Below, piece after piece: positions 1 through 11,789 of a stretch of 64,000 nucleotides of DNA; position 1 is the first letter of the stretch, and every line of letters begins with the position of its first letter. The position numbers were made by a program, and so were the translations under genes. The notes under the pieces were generated by a model. It searched no databases. It worked only from the letters and a program-made list of their open reading frames with translations, and was not told where the DNA came from. Source of the stretch: Litsea cubeba (Eukaryota; Streptophyta; Magnoliopsida; Laurales; Lauraceae); contig CM022949.1 in assembly GCA_012931725.1 (NCBI GenBank), forward strand, positions 25,394,655 through 25,458,654, given 5' to 3'.

Positions 1-801
1 GATTCTCATTTTTAGTTCTTCACATGTTTCTTTAATTTCAATCACTTTTAGAATACATTTTCCTAAAATTTTAAAATCCAATTACAGAGCCTCTTCCGTG
101 AGCACATGTGCTCACGTTATCTCACACTTTCTTATGGGGCTACATGGGAATGGGACTGAGGATGATCGAAAAATCTCTCACTCCTCACCTACCTATACAC
201 GGTGACAATGGCCCAAATCATCATCCTAACTATTTCATCAACGGGCCACAAATTTTCACAGTCCAAAATAAGTTTACAATCAATTTAATAATCCAGTCTA
301 GATGAATGTCAAAACCATGACCAATGACTATAAGAGGGTCCCACTTAGATGGATCATGAGCTAGACTAGTAGACATAAAGAAATGTGGCCCAAATTTTGT
401 AAGGTTTCTCCACTGGCCCTAACCTACTATTTTTTTTTTTTTTCAATGCAGAGTACCTCAGTTATTTGGGGCGAACTAATCCTACGATAAATCCATGTAT
501 CCAATTTAGAACACTCAACCTAACTAGCTCTTGGGGTTACCTCACCAACTATAAATAATATTTGCAGCTAAATTGAGAAGCGCGTGCTACGTGGACAGCA
601 TCCACACCGTTCCTGGGGTAGGCCAGGAGACAAACAAATAAAGCATAATATCTAGAAATGATTTTTTCCAAACTGTCCGATGGATAGCGTACAGACACGA
701 CAGATAATGTCCCCCAATCCAATCCAAACGAACAATCCACGTGCCTTTCATTCAGGTCCCCATATCTGATTGGCCCCACACAAAATACAAACGGATTAGA
801 T
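1..801. other. intergenic, no gene seen
   Basis: AT-rich DNA with one T-run near 430. The short open frames here show no family motif and no splice structure. No gene or recognisable repeat boundary was found before the hAT target site at 802. Confidence 0.6.
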
Positions 802-809
802 CCAAGCAG

Positions 810-1352
810 TAGGGGTGATCGACCGGATTTCCGGTCCGGTTTTCGGACCGGAATCCGGTCGGACCGGATTTCCGGTCCGGCCCAAAATGAAGGACCGGAC
901 CGGACCACTTATAAGCGGTCCGGTCCGGTCCGGTCCGGTCCAAACCGGTCCGGTTGGACCACTTAAAGTGGTCCGGACCGGTTTCCATTTTTTTTTTTTT
1001 TCCTTTTTTTTTTCATTTTTTTTTTTTGTTTTTTTTTTTTTTCATTTTCACCTCACATCTAAAAAGTGGGCAAATGTCAAATGAATGAATGATGAATTTT
1101 ACAAATGGGTGCTGGGCTCATGCCTCATGGGCTCAAAGATTATGAAAAATAAAATAAAAAAAAAATTTATTTTAATAAATGCGGTCCGGTCCGGTTTGGA
1201 CCGGACCACAAAAGGCCCGGACCGGACCGGACCGGAATAACCGGTCCGGTCCGGACCGGACCGGATTTGGACCACCAAGACCGCAAATCCGGTCCGGTCC
1301 GGTCCGGTTTTGTGGTCCGGTCCGGTCTGCGGTCCGGTTCTGTGCAGCCCTA
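810..1352. mobile_element. non-autonomous hAT element packed with GGTCCG repeats
   Basis: The 543-bp element is flanked by a perfect 8-bp direct repeat CCAAGCAG (802-809 and 1353-1360). It starts TAGGGGTG and ends CAGCCCTA, an inverted TAGGGNTG terminus typical of Ac-like hAT elements. About 160 bp at each end is almost wholly GGTCCG/CGGACC units in both orientations; the middle holds T-rich and AT-rich DNA without a coding frame. It cannot encode a transposase and would depend on one in trans. Target duplication and termini are seen directly; the hAT assignment follows from known family features. Confidence 0.88.
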
Positions 1353-1360
1353 CCAAGCAG

Positions 1361-1663
1361 AGCGAGTCAGGGCCGTCATCATTTGGGTGACACGTGCAAG
1401 CTTAATTGAACGATAACGTGACTACGTGGCCCACTTTTGTTTCTTTTGAATACTATAATATTCGATCGAATGTTCTAACTGATGGGCCCCACTCACTATA
1501 TAAACGGACGGATTAGATCAAAATAGAGTGAGTACGAGTCACATCATTTCACATTAAATGAGCTTTGACGGATATCGGGTGGGCCCATTGTAGATGTACT
1601 TATTCTGCATCTCAAGCTTTATCCATTTGTATGCGGGGTAGTTTTTTTTTGGTTTTAATAGAG
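1361..1663. other. intergenic, no gene seen
   Basis: AT-rich stretch between the GGTCCG hAT element and the tandem duplication. Nothing recognisable. Confidence 0.5.
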
Positions 1664-3287
1664 ATTAGGGTCTGGACCTAAGTACAGGAGTGCGGAGTGG
1701 AAGTGCTCTAACGTTTAATTTTCAAATAATTATATGTTCAGAGCATCTATATAATATAATATTTATAAATTTATAAATAATTAACTAATAGGCACAAACA
1801 TATCTAATTCACATATTCAAGTATAAAAAATTGAGAAAAATTAACTTTGCTATTTGATTACATAAAATAGAAAATAATTAATAAGTCTGAAGAAATTTTG
1901 CACGATTAGCTGGATTCCACTTGGGTAGGGGTCACTCCTCAACCATATTGATAACACTCCAAAACGCGCATGCTTGAAGAAAAGAGCGCCTTCACTTATA
2001 GCTGTCTCTAGACAACCTCATAAACGATGTGGGACTTTACTCCTCAGCTTTGATATCATCTTAAATTTCTTTATCTAATCATTTATACCAAAACCTTGAG
2101 GCGTCAGTAGAGGAAGCGAAAATCCTTTCTAATATTCCTCTTTGGGTTGAGCTCACTCTTCTACAAGTTTTACTTCAATAGAAGTTGGCCCTTATAAAAT
2201 AAGATCAAATACATCACCAGTTAAGAATCATTGGAAGAAAAATGTTAATTCTTAAAAAACAAACAAAAAGATTTTATACTTTTCATTTTCTATACATCCA
2301 AATGGGCCTTCATTGTTAGCTACCTTGCATCGAGCTAGCTTCTACAACCCTCCACGATCCTTTCTAATCCTTATCCTCCCCATATCATCTCTTTTTGATG
2401 TAGACGCCATTAGTACTGCAAGCTTATTGAAACAAATGTTAACACATTAATAATAATTAAATGTTCTTCAAATGACATAACCTTCCTAGCCATGGGGAAA
2501 ATCAATAAATTTTGTCAACAAGGCTGGCCCATGTTAAATCAAGAATACATAGACTTGAATACCTATTACCTATGCGTCAAAAATCAAGAAGGTTGGCACT
2601 TCAAACCTCCATAGTCAGAGTCGATCATGATGGCATCAGGTACATTCGAAAATGAAACGAATTGAAAACGTTATTTTAAGAGCATTCCTTCTGTCATCTC
2701 ACAAGACCTATTTGTTTGTCATGAAATAGAATAAAGATAAAGTAAAATAAAAACTTAACAGTGTTTTTTCAAACAAACGGGCATTATGAATACTTCTGTT
2801 GAGAACTAGAAATCCCTCAAAGTTTTTTTTTTTTTTTTAATTAGGACTTATATTAAAAAAAATCCTACTTCGGATTCTTCAGTTTAATTTGGATGGATTA
2901 ATTTCCCCTCAGCTTGTTTGTGTTGTTGGGTCATCTACCCACACCCACTTATGCTTCGAATTCCACTAATTTGTAGATTTTTATATCGTTTTACAGATTT
3001 ATTTAGTCATTTATTCTGAAGAAAAATTCTATTTTACAAATCCAATAGTTTTAACATTTATGATTATCAGTTTTAGAATATCTAGCATAATTCATGATTA
3101 TTTCTGTTATGCATGGTTTTTCTCTACCGTAATGTCGTTATAATGCAATTAGTAGCCTTCATGGTGAAGCTCACTGGGATGCATTCCAACATGAGACAAT
3201 GAAGAGTCGAAAAGGCTATATATGATTTAGAGGTGTGTAAAAAGTTGGATTATTCTGTCATCTTAATCATTAATTTAAGAGTTTCAA
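1664..3287. repeat. tandem segmental duplication, copy A
   Basis: This block realigns, with substitutions and small indels, to copy B at 3412-6213. Shared anchors include the opening ATTAGGGTCT (1664; 3412), the segment around GAAGTTGGCCCTTA (about 2180; 4075) and the close GAAGAGTCGAAAAGGC (about 3202; 6130). The section near 1890-2160 differs from its counterpart, so one copy has been rearranged there. It preserves the empty target site for the hAT element that sits in copy B. No gene is recognisable. Confidence 0.8.
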
Positions 3288-3363
3288 TTTTTTTTTTTTT
3301 TTTTTTTGCAGTCCTATGAAATAACCTCTAAAATAATTTTCAGCTATATTTGAAAGTCTTTAT

Positions 3364-3365
<2 letters not shown>

Positions 3366-3399
<34 letters not shown>
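3366..3399. repeat. poly-A tract
   Basis: An uninterrupted run of about 34 A lies between the two copies of the segmental duplication, close to the opening of copy B. It could be a retroposon tail or simple slippage; nothing upstream identifies a retroposon. Confidence 0.7.
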
Positions 3400-3401
<2 letters not shown>

Positions 3402-4310
3402 ATTTGAACATATTAGGGTCTAGACCTAAGTGCCTAGAGCGTGGAGCGGAAGTGCTGAAACGCTAAGTTTTAAAATAATTATATGTCCGCAGCGCCTATA
3501 CAATATAGTGTTTATGGGTTTGTGAACAATTAAATAATTGACACAAATATATATTATCCATATATTCAAGTTTAAAAAATAGAGAAAAAAAATTAACTTT
3601 GCAATTTGATCACATAAAACAGATAATAATTAATAAGTCAAAAGAAGTTTATTCATTTAAAAGATAAATGTCAAGTTTATAGAAAAAGAAAATGCACATA
3701 AACTAAAGATTCTGCATGGTTCGCTTCATATTCGGTTGATCTGCACTCCAAATATCCTCGAGCCGCGCGCCGAAAAGGTCTAGACCCAATAGAGCCTACA
3801 CAAGTAGAAAGGAAGCGCGCACAATGGAAATGAGAAACAACACAAGAGGGAAGAGAAAGACCACAAAGACTTGTAAGAGCGGGAATAGTTTTGTTGGAGT
3901 AAAAGCATGGATACAAAACAGGATATGTAATAAGAATCAGATCCTAGCGTCTCCAACATCCCTTTACGCAAGTGGGAAATGTGGAAATCCAACATGTGAA
4001 CCCACCTATTGATAATCTACGGATTCAAAATGAATATCATTTCCTTCTGCAACATATAATAAGTTTTACTTTAATAGAAGTTGGCCCTTAAAAAATAAGA
4101 TCAAATACATCAACAGTTAGAAATCATTGGAAGAAAAATGTTAATTCTTTAAAAAAAAGATTTTATACTTTTCATTTTCTATACATCCAAATGGGCCTTC
4201 ATTGTTAGCTACCTAGCATCGAGCTAGCTTCTACAACCTTCACGATCCATTCTAATCCTTATCCTCCCCATATCATCTCTTTTTGATGTAGACGCCATTA
4301 GTACTGCAAG

Positions 4311-5297
4311 CAGAGGCGGACCCAGGATTTTTGTTTAGGTGGGGCTAAACTTTTACTAGAATTTTTTCACATCAATGATAACAAAAGAAAAAATGTATTC
4401 CATGTAAATATGTAAATAGACGCAAAATATTTAACCATATCAACTTAATATATTTCTTGATTGAAATGAGGACTATTCATTTCTTCAAGATTTACGGTAT
4501 AAGAGAAGTATAATGAAAATAAAAAAAAATTGCCAAAAAATGAGGGCAAACCCCAAAAAACTTGGGATCAACCCTAAAACACAACATAATTTAATTTATG
4601 AAGCAGACAGAATTCTCCATCCAAATCCACCAAGTAACTAAATCAAATTCATCATCACAGCGCCTTCAAAATCATACATAAAAGAGCCAGAATAACAACA
4701 AATCAAAAGATCCACATGAACATCAATCTTACCACTATGTTAGGCCGTACAGAAGCTATAATCCCATCCTCAATATAGACATCAGCAACTTCCCGATTGT
4801 GAGCATTCACCACGGTGCCTCCCTTGATCAAGATCTTCGAATTCGATTGCTGCGACGAAAGGCAGCTCGAATCTACGTATCCGGCATCGCAGAACTGAAA
4901 CTTCAACAGATTCAATCATCAGAAACCCTAGGAAAACAGCAATAAGAGACTGAGATTGGATCAGAGCATTGTAGTGGGAGATGCTTTGACATACCTCTGG
5001 GATTTGGTGAGATTCGGAGGTCGCGAGCGAGATGAGGAGGAAGATCGAGAGTGTTGAGAAGAGATCGAAGCGATTTAGGGTTTTGAGCGATGGAGATTTG
5101 GGTTTTCGATCTGCTGCGGTTTATCGCCATTTGAAAGAGGAAGAGGAATTTGGGTTTTTTCGTTCTGCCCTTTTGACATGGGGCGAAGATTTTTTCTGAT
5201 GTGGGGCGTGGGCCAAGGCCCAGTATTATTTGAAGAGGATTTTCAAATTTGACCTGGGGCGACCGCCCCAGGTCATTAAAACGTGGGTCCGCCTCTG
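4311..5297. mobile_element. hAT element carrying a host-gene fragment (Pack-hAT)
   Basis: Termini are CAGAGGCGGACCCA and TGGGTCCGCCTCTG, a 14-bp perfect inverted repeat. The flanks are a perfect 8-bp target duplication ACTGCAAG (4303-4310 and 5298-5305). Copy A of the surrounding duplication has the unoccupied site with one ACTGCAAG (about 2415), which defines the insertion exactly. The inside contains a dihydropyrimidinase-type exon on the minus strand and no transposase, so the element is non-autonomous. Confidence 0.93.
4733..4894 (-). pseudogene. captured exon of a dihydropyrimidinase (PYD2-like) gene
   Basis: On the minus strand a 54-codon open exon runs between an acceptor TTTCAG (4895-4900) and a donor GTAAGA (4727-4732). 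It encodes FCDAG, then ILIKGGTVVNAH, ADVYIEDGII and RPNIV. That is the start of the amidohydrolase fold of plant dihydropyrimidinase, the second enzyme of reductive pyrimidine breakdown. The metal-binding and catalytic parts of the enzyme are absent, so this is a fragment. It is internal to the hAT element and oriented opposite to the window. Sequence upstream on the same strand (to about 5150) may be the gene's first exon and leader, but that part is not diagnostic. Whether it is transcribed is unknown. Confidence 0.82.
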
Positions 5298-6514
5298 ACT
5301 GCAAGCTTATTGAAACAAATGTTAACACATTGATAATAATTAAATGTTCTTCAAATGACATAACCTTCCTAGCCATGGGGAAATTAATAAATTTTGTCAA
5401 CAAGGCTGGCCCATGTTAAATCAAGAATACATAGACTTAAATACCTATTACCTATGCGTCAAAAATCAAGGAGGTTGGCACTTCAAACCTCCATAGTCAG
5501 AGTTGATCATGATGGCATCAGGTACATTCGAAAATGAAACGAATTGAAAACGTTATTTTAAGAGCTTCTGTCATCTCAGAAGACCTATTTATTTGTCATG
5601 AAATAGAATAAATATAAAGTAAAATAAAATTTAACAGTAATTTTTCAAACAAACGGGCCTTATGATACTTTTGTTGAAAACTAGAAATCCCTCAATGTTT
5701 TTTTTTTTTTTTTTTAATTCAGACTTATGTTAAAAAAAATCCTACTTCTGATTCTTTAGTTTGGATGGATTTGCCCCACAGCTTGTTTGTGTTGTTGGGT
5801 CATCTTCCCACATCCACTATATGCTTGGCTAAAAGGAGAGAGCTATAGTGGTTACTACGTGGATGCAAGACGTGCTTCGAAATTCATGTAATTTATGGAT
5901 TTTTATATCGTTTTGCAGATTTATTTAGTCATTTATTCTGAAGAAAAATTCTATTTTACAAAGCCAATAGTTTTAACATTTATGATTATCAGTTTTAGAA
6001 TCTCTAGCATAATTCATGATTATTTCTGTTATGTATGGTTTTTCTCTACTATAACGTTGATATAAAGCAATTAGTGGCCTTCATGGTGGATGGTGGAGCT
6101 CACTCGGACGCATGCCAACCTGAGACAATGAAGAGTCGAAAAGGCTATATATGATTTAGAGGTGTGCAAAACGTTGGATTAATTGGTCATCTTAATCATT
6201 AATTTAAGAGTTTCAAAAAAAAAGAGGGGGGGGGGGGGGGGGGGGGGGATTTTACTAAAAAATCACTTTATGCGGCCGGTACACCAAATAGATAACTTTA
6301 GCCAAAGTTGCACCAAACAGAAAATTCGTACAAAAAAATTACTTTTTTTTTTTACTTTTTTTTTTTTGTCACTATCGACCTTCATTTTCTGTATTGAAAG
6401 TCATTTCTTCCTTAAATCCAATCCAATGATTGCGAAGTCCTGAAGGCCTTTCATATTTGTCTTAAAGATCTATACTACATTAATAAGGGTCCATCTTCAG
6501 AGCCTCTTGCGGCC

Positions 6515-6796
6515 CCACTCGGGTTTCCATCTGTATTTCAAGTATTGTGTATCGGGTTGACCGTATCTTTGGCAGTCGAATTATGGGGCTACGTAGGGAC
6601 GTGTAGAAGAGTCACAAAGAGGGTAGGAATCATCAAAGACCCAACTCCCTTTGAAGAGATTACAACCGCTCAACTGCTTCCTGTTCCTTAATCTGGTATT
6701 TGTAAGAGAATGGCCTGGTTTTGGATGTTGGAAAATGATAAACAGGAAGAGGGCGGTGGCTAGAAAAGAACAGTAGGGGAATGTGAAGGAACCCAT
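6515..6796 (-). pseudogene. captured 5' part of a TBL/PMR5 (trichome birefringence-like) gene, frameshifted
   Basis: The minus strand starts MGSFTFPYC, followed by a hydrophobic signal-anchor and then LSGCNLFKGSWVFDDSYPL, the PMR5-N motif of polysaccharide O-acetyltransferases of the TBL family. Near 6583 the frame breaks; a neighbouring frame continues FDCQRYGQPDTQYLKYRWKP, which is the next conserved TBL block. The catalytic GDS and DxxH motifs are absent. Native TBL proteins are Golgi membrane enzymes of about 350-500 aa, so only the N-terminus was captured. The conserved cysteine after DSST reads R. Confidence 0.85.
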
Positions 6797-7141
6797 CTCT
6801 TCTTCTGTTGGTTTAGATGAGAGAAGTGAGTGAAAATGAGGAATATGGAGAGAGGGAGAGGCAGGGATGGTAAGTTATTGAGATGGAATAGAGAAGATTG
6901 TTGAGTTCACATGGTCTGTGCAAAAAGAAAAAAAAAAAGAGCTTGGTGCGGCCCCTGCAAAATCTTACTCTAAAAACCATGTTCATTTTTCTTGTTGCAT
7001 GTGAACGAACATGATGCATTGAATAAAATAAAAGCGAAAATAAAGCACAAAGATTTTGCAAAATTTACATAGTTCAACAGCGTGCTTGCGTCAAACCAGT
7101 GATAATAGAACCTTCACCATGTCGGTCAAACCAGTGATAAT

Positions 7142-7328
7142 CAGGGGCGGACCCAGAATTTTTATTTAGGTGGGGCGATTATTTACCATTTAAACATATG
7201 TGCTTCGGACATGGGGCGATTGTGTAGTGTTTAGATAAATATATATGGGGGACCATTTAAATCAATGAAGAATTTAAAATCAACCTGGGGCAGTCGCCCC
7301 AAATCAGCAAAGCCTGGGTCCGCCCCTG
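7142..7328. mobile_element. 187-bp hAT MITE nested in the Mutator-like element
   Basis: Begins CAGGGGCGGACCCAG and ends CTGGGTCCGCCCCTG, with a perfect 8-bp target duplication GTGATAAT (7134-7141 and 7329-7336). Its ends are those of the larger hAT at 4311 (GGCGGACCCAG, followed by AGGTGGGGC), so both belong to one transposition family. It inserted into one copy of a short direct repeat (GTGATAATAGAACC at 7098 and 7329) inside the older MULE. Confidence 0.92.
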
Positions 7329-7790
7329 GTGATAATAGAACCTTCACCATGTCGGTACAAATTATTAAAATACTACCAGAAGCTTAGCACCCATGACGTA
7401 CTCATATTGGGGAGTACTGGTCTACAATGTAAGAAGATCAATCACCAAAGAATACAAGACATCCTTGTCACTTGTGTATGGCATTATATTACCATAGCCT
7501 CCACCTTATTCATGAATGAAAAATCCTTTCGATTCGGTTTGGGGAAGAGAGGAAGGAGGAAGAAAATGAGGAGTTTATGTCTGCTTAAGATCGATGGCAA
7601 CCCTCACTTGTTATAGCGAGAGTCACTGTCGACCCACAACACAGAAAATGAAGGTTAATAGTGACAAAAAAAAAAGTTAAAAAAAAATTGATTTTTCGGA
7701 TTCCCTGTTTGGTGCAACTTTGGCTAAAATTCTCGGTTTGGTGCACTGGCCACATAAAGTGATTTTTTTAGTAAAATCCCCAAAAAAAAA

Positions 7791-10700
7791 TAAGACTCTT
7801 AATTAAATAAACATAACTATAATTTGGTACTTCAATTATGATAATTTTAAGAACATGTCACAAAAAATGTGACCAAGTCCATCACCTCAATATAATAGAT
7901 AAAGTTATCCAAATGAAAATGAATTTACTGATAAAGAAGTTTTTAATTAAAATAATGAGTTAGAGCATCCGAATAATGCTCTAAGGTTGCTTATCCTATT
8001 TCAATAATATGTCAGCAAAAGTCAATACCTTGATCATTTTACTAAATGCAAGAGCATGGTAATGATGCCAAGAGATCGTTTTCTTAATAATTAGTGATTA
8101 TCAAAGTGATAGAAATTGAAACCTAACCTCGTCATTTCCTTCTAAAACGTGTTTTCCTGATCCTTTAATGATGCCTTCCGAGTTTGAGGTAACAATCCAA
8201 AATATCGTTCATTGATGTATTCTGCCCCAAGGAAGTGACATGTAGCTAGCATGGATTTATATTTTATAATGATAGATTTTTCCTTTTTTTCCCCTAACTT
8301 GAACTCGCACACCGATGTACTGTAGCACAATGCAATGTCCTTAACTAGTTGAGCAACAGTCGGAATATCTAAGAACATTATATAGCTTGTGGGATGCATT
8401 TTTTTTGTTTGATGATAACAACTTTCAATTTTCTTGACTAGTAATTCTTATGTCCTTATTTATTTAGCTAGAATTTTTAGGAATTGAATATATCATGATT
8501 AAATGATCTCCATCTTTAATTAAGATGATTAAAGAGGTAAAATGTGAAGGATATGAGGTGGCTATGTAGATGAGTTATTTTTTTTTCCTAGGACTTGAAT
8601 TATTGAATGATGGCTAGATATTCGTTTCCCATATTTCTTTATTAGGTCATGTTTGGCAACAAAATCTTCAAGAAAAAGATTTTTGCTTTCCACAAAGTTG
8701 TAGAAAACACAAGTTTGGCAATTGTAAATCCCTAGGATTTGGACCAATGAAAACCCTCATTTTTGAGGAGTTTCAAGTCCGACCTCCCCCCATAGGATTG
8801 AAGATTCTCACTTTTGTGGATTTGTATACCAAGACGTTCATTGGTAAACCTACAGATACATAGAACCACCCACTAGCCCTATGTATCAGTTAAGGCTAAC
8901 CTCCAGATTATAACTGGACTTCCTAACCACACGAGCATTTTAAGTGTGGGTAACATTTATTAGCTATATGAATTGATATGCACCCGTGTCAATGTAATAT
9001 CCTCAGCAACATGAATCATCAATGAGGAATTCCTATTCCAAAGTCTGGGATGGATCCTTAGATCTGCAGATTCCTTACAATGTCAATGTAATATCCTCAG
9101 CTATACGAATCCTCAGTGAGGAATCCATATTCCAAGGTCAGGGATGGATCCTTAAATTTACGGATTCCTTACCTATTATCATAGGTGCTCCTATTTCAAT
9201 GAGAAAAATGTAATTTGATGCTTATTTTTTTATATTCACCTACATATTCAATTCCTATGTATTCTATCCAAACATGCAGATTTTAAGTATAAGTTTTTCT
9301 TTTCATGATTATCATGAGAATTCAATTGTGCAAAACATTTCTTTTTATTATTATTATTATTACTATTTTGCTAGGTATGCCTACCTAGGGAGTGATACTA
9401 CCAACCTGTGTTTCATACTGAAGTTTCAACACCACATAACATTAGTGTGTTGGCCAACACATTTCTAATTCAAGAGTGGAATATATCATTTTAACTTGAA
9501 TTACAAATCATTATTGGAAACAAGTCCAAGACGAGATTAACTGTTTGATAGGATGATAATTGCGAGGTGTTTAGTTGTGTTCATTTGAAAAGATATTTTT
9601 GTTTAGGGTTCAGTTGTTTGCATTGTGAATTTTAAGAATGAAAATCCGATCAAGTGGCTAAAACTGAAGACGTGAAAGTGAAGATCGATTTGCAAATGGA
9701 CATAGAATAATCTCCTCTTTGTTAAGAATTAATTAACCACCTATTAATCACCTAGAAAATCATATCTAAGAAAGCCAGCCCCATCTACATCCTCACCTAA
9801 ATGATGAATAGAGGTGTCAGTGTACATTGAATCACAGGCGCCCTTATTGTATCTACTGGATTGACCCTATTGTTTCAATCCGTATTTGATTAGATGGCTA
9901 GTAAAGTTGTAATAAAAATCATAACATAAGATTTTTTTCTCGTTTTTAACTATTTTAACCACATGATTTACATTTCTTCAACCTTATTATGGGACCATGC
10001 TTGATTGGGATCTCATAGGTACACAAATAGATTTGTGGCTTGTTTGGCAAATTTTAATCTATTTGAAATAGATGAGAATGAAATAGAGTTGTTTCAATTA
10101 GATGTTCTTATAAATAGATTATTTGGTACATCAATTCAATCAGTAAAAGCAAAATTGTCATTGTGTGAAAATTGTACTAGCAAAGTTACCTTAATCCAAG
10201 CAAGTTGGGCTATAAAATAAAAGTAATATAGACAAACTTGTCATATTATATAAGTCATAGGGAAACTTATCAAGAAAAAAGCAAAAAGTGTGTAATTGCT
10301 TAGGTATTCATGTTTATTGGAAAAAAGTTATTTTTTAGTTTATTTTTGGAAAAGAGGCAAAAGATAAACTGATTGGATCAAATATTCACATGATAATGGT
10401 CATCCATAATGTTGTGTAAATAAAGTCATTTAAACACTAAGATCTTCACGCTCATGCAAGTGCGTAAACCCCTCTTGCAAAAGGGTGTTATATAGTCTCT
10501 TATAGAATGATTGTGTTCTTATGGGCTCCATAAAATATAATTATTTTTTCTCATTCATGTGAGCCCCGTATTTTTAATCCAATCTGTTCATTTTGTCATT
10601 TAGCTATTGAATCCTTCCTTTGACCTTGGGCTTGATTATCATAAGTTTTTAAAGTTTTCAGTAATTTAAAAAAAAGAAAAAATTCTCAACCTATAAATCT

Positions 10701-11782
10701 AGTTTTTTGCACTTTTATGGGCCCCTAATTCATGATCTGAGTCATTCAATATTCCTATATTAGTGGTAGATATGAAGATGTTTAGTGTGTGTGTGTGTGT
10801 ATATATAATAATTATAAATATAGAGATATTACTTAGCCCCTTCCTTAGCCTAAACTCCAACTATCCTTTTATATCATAGTTCTTTATGGATCATGAGATA
10901 TTTTTGAAATACTAGCGCTTCAGGGCCCACATCCATCGCGAGCCTTTAATTAATAGTAGGAAAACCCAATTTAAGTTAAAAGTAAACACCGAATACATAA
11001 ACAAACTCCATTTAAAATAATTATGTATAAAATTCAAAATTAGTCATCATCTTTTGGAGAACCACATATACCTTTATCCATTCCCATTCATGGGGCATGG
11101 ATATTGGATGGAGATAGAGGTTAGGTGAAAGTAAATTTAAATATAAATAGGAACAAATTGATTGTCAAATGCAAATTGGGAGGCATGCTTATTTTAAAGA
11201 GGCAAATTTATTAAAGAAATCTTATATATAAATCTAAATCAATCATCAATATCAAAACGTTGAATCATATTCAAGATCAAACTGACCGTGTTCTTTATGA
11301 TATCAATGGCGATGTCCTTACAATGTATATGCCTCTATACCGTTCTCTCCTACTCTATCAGAGTGATGGTATAACCACAGTGTCTCCCTAACCATTTGCA
11401 GTGACGATCATTGGAGATCCAGCAACTACGCTAGAATATTTAATTTTCAACAAATCATTGTAGAATGAGAGTGAGTTACAATTTCTTAAAACATACATAC
11501 AAAGAACAAAAAACAATATTAAAGAAAAGTAATAAAAAAGAACAAAAGTACCATTTTACTGCCTTTGTTGCTTTCAAATTGCATCCCTATAACCCTGAAA
11601 TATAGAAAAAAAAAGCACTGAAATCAACATCATCGACAACAACAAAGTGCATGATTATAAGAAAGAAACTATTTATGTTGATGAAGCCTAATGGCAAGGG
11701 ATGCAAAATATCTACTGTTGATTACAAAGCAAACAATATAATTAGATACTAACTTGTCCATAGTTGGCATGTAATAATCAAT
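7791..11782. other. 4 kb intergenic AT-rich DNA
   Basis: No gene recognised. The open frames are short and carry no family motifs. It holds a two-copy tandem repeat at 8988-9175, an ATT microsatellite near 9345 and a short GT/AT run near 10790. Confidence 0.6.
8988..9175. repeat. two-copy tandem repeat, 94-bp unit
   Basis: GTCAATGTAATATCCTCAGC opens both copies (8988 and 9082), and each contains GGGATGGATCCTTA near its end. The copies differ by scattered substitutions, so the duplication is not recent. Confidence 0.85.
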
Positions 11783-11789
11783 ACTATAA

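Larger units (their letters stand above)
3412..6213. repeat. tandem segmental duplication, copy B, interrupted by a hAT element
   Basis: Second copy of the block at 1664-3287. It is longer because a 987-bp hAT element (4311-5297) was inserted, and its middle (about 3650-4060) differs from copy A. Outside these parts the order of anchors is collinear. The copy ends at GTTTCAA next to the A9 that flanks the Mutator-like element at 6223. Confidence 0.8.
6223..7781. mobile_element. Mutator-like element (Pack-MULE) with about 145-bp inverted ends
   Basis: The left end (about 6245-6391) and right end (about 7640-7781) are inverted copies: GGGGATTTTACTAAAAAA at the left answers TTTTTAGTAAAATCCCC at the right, continuing through GCCAAAGTTGCACCAAACAG and the region before GAAAATGAAGGT. 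Nine A residues flank both sides (6214-6222; 7782-7790), compatible with the 9-bp target duplication of MULEs, although a homopolymer is weak evidence. The left end has a run of 24 G where the right end has 4 C. The inside carries a TBL gene fragment and a nested small hAT. No transposase is present. Confidence 0.8.

Noticed and set aside
549..1409. Open frames over the GGTCCG region
   Set aside because: Low-complexity translations of hexamer repeats inside a transposon.
2010..2075. Possible retrotransposon primer-binding-site relic (TTGATATCATCTTAAA, reversed)
   Set aside because: Resembles a diverged tRNA-Met binding site, but no LTR pair or internal domain could be matched.
4912..5403. 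163-aa minus-strand open frame spanning the hAT right end
   Set aside because: It crosses the transposon border into flanking DNA and has no family motif; only the separate exon at 4733-4894 is recognisable.
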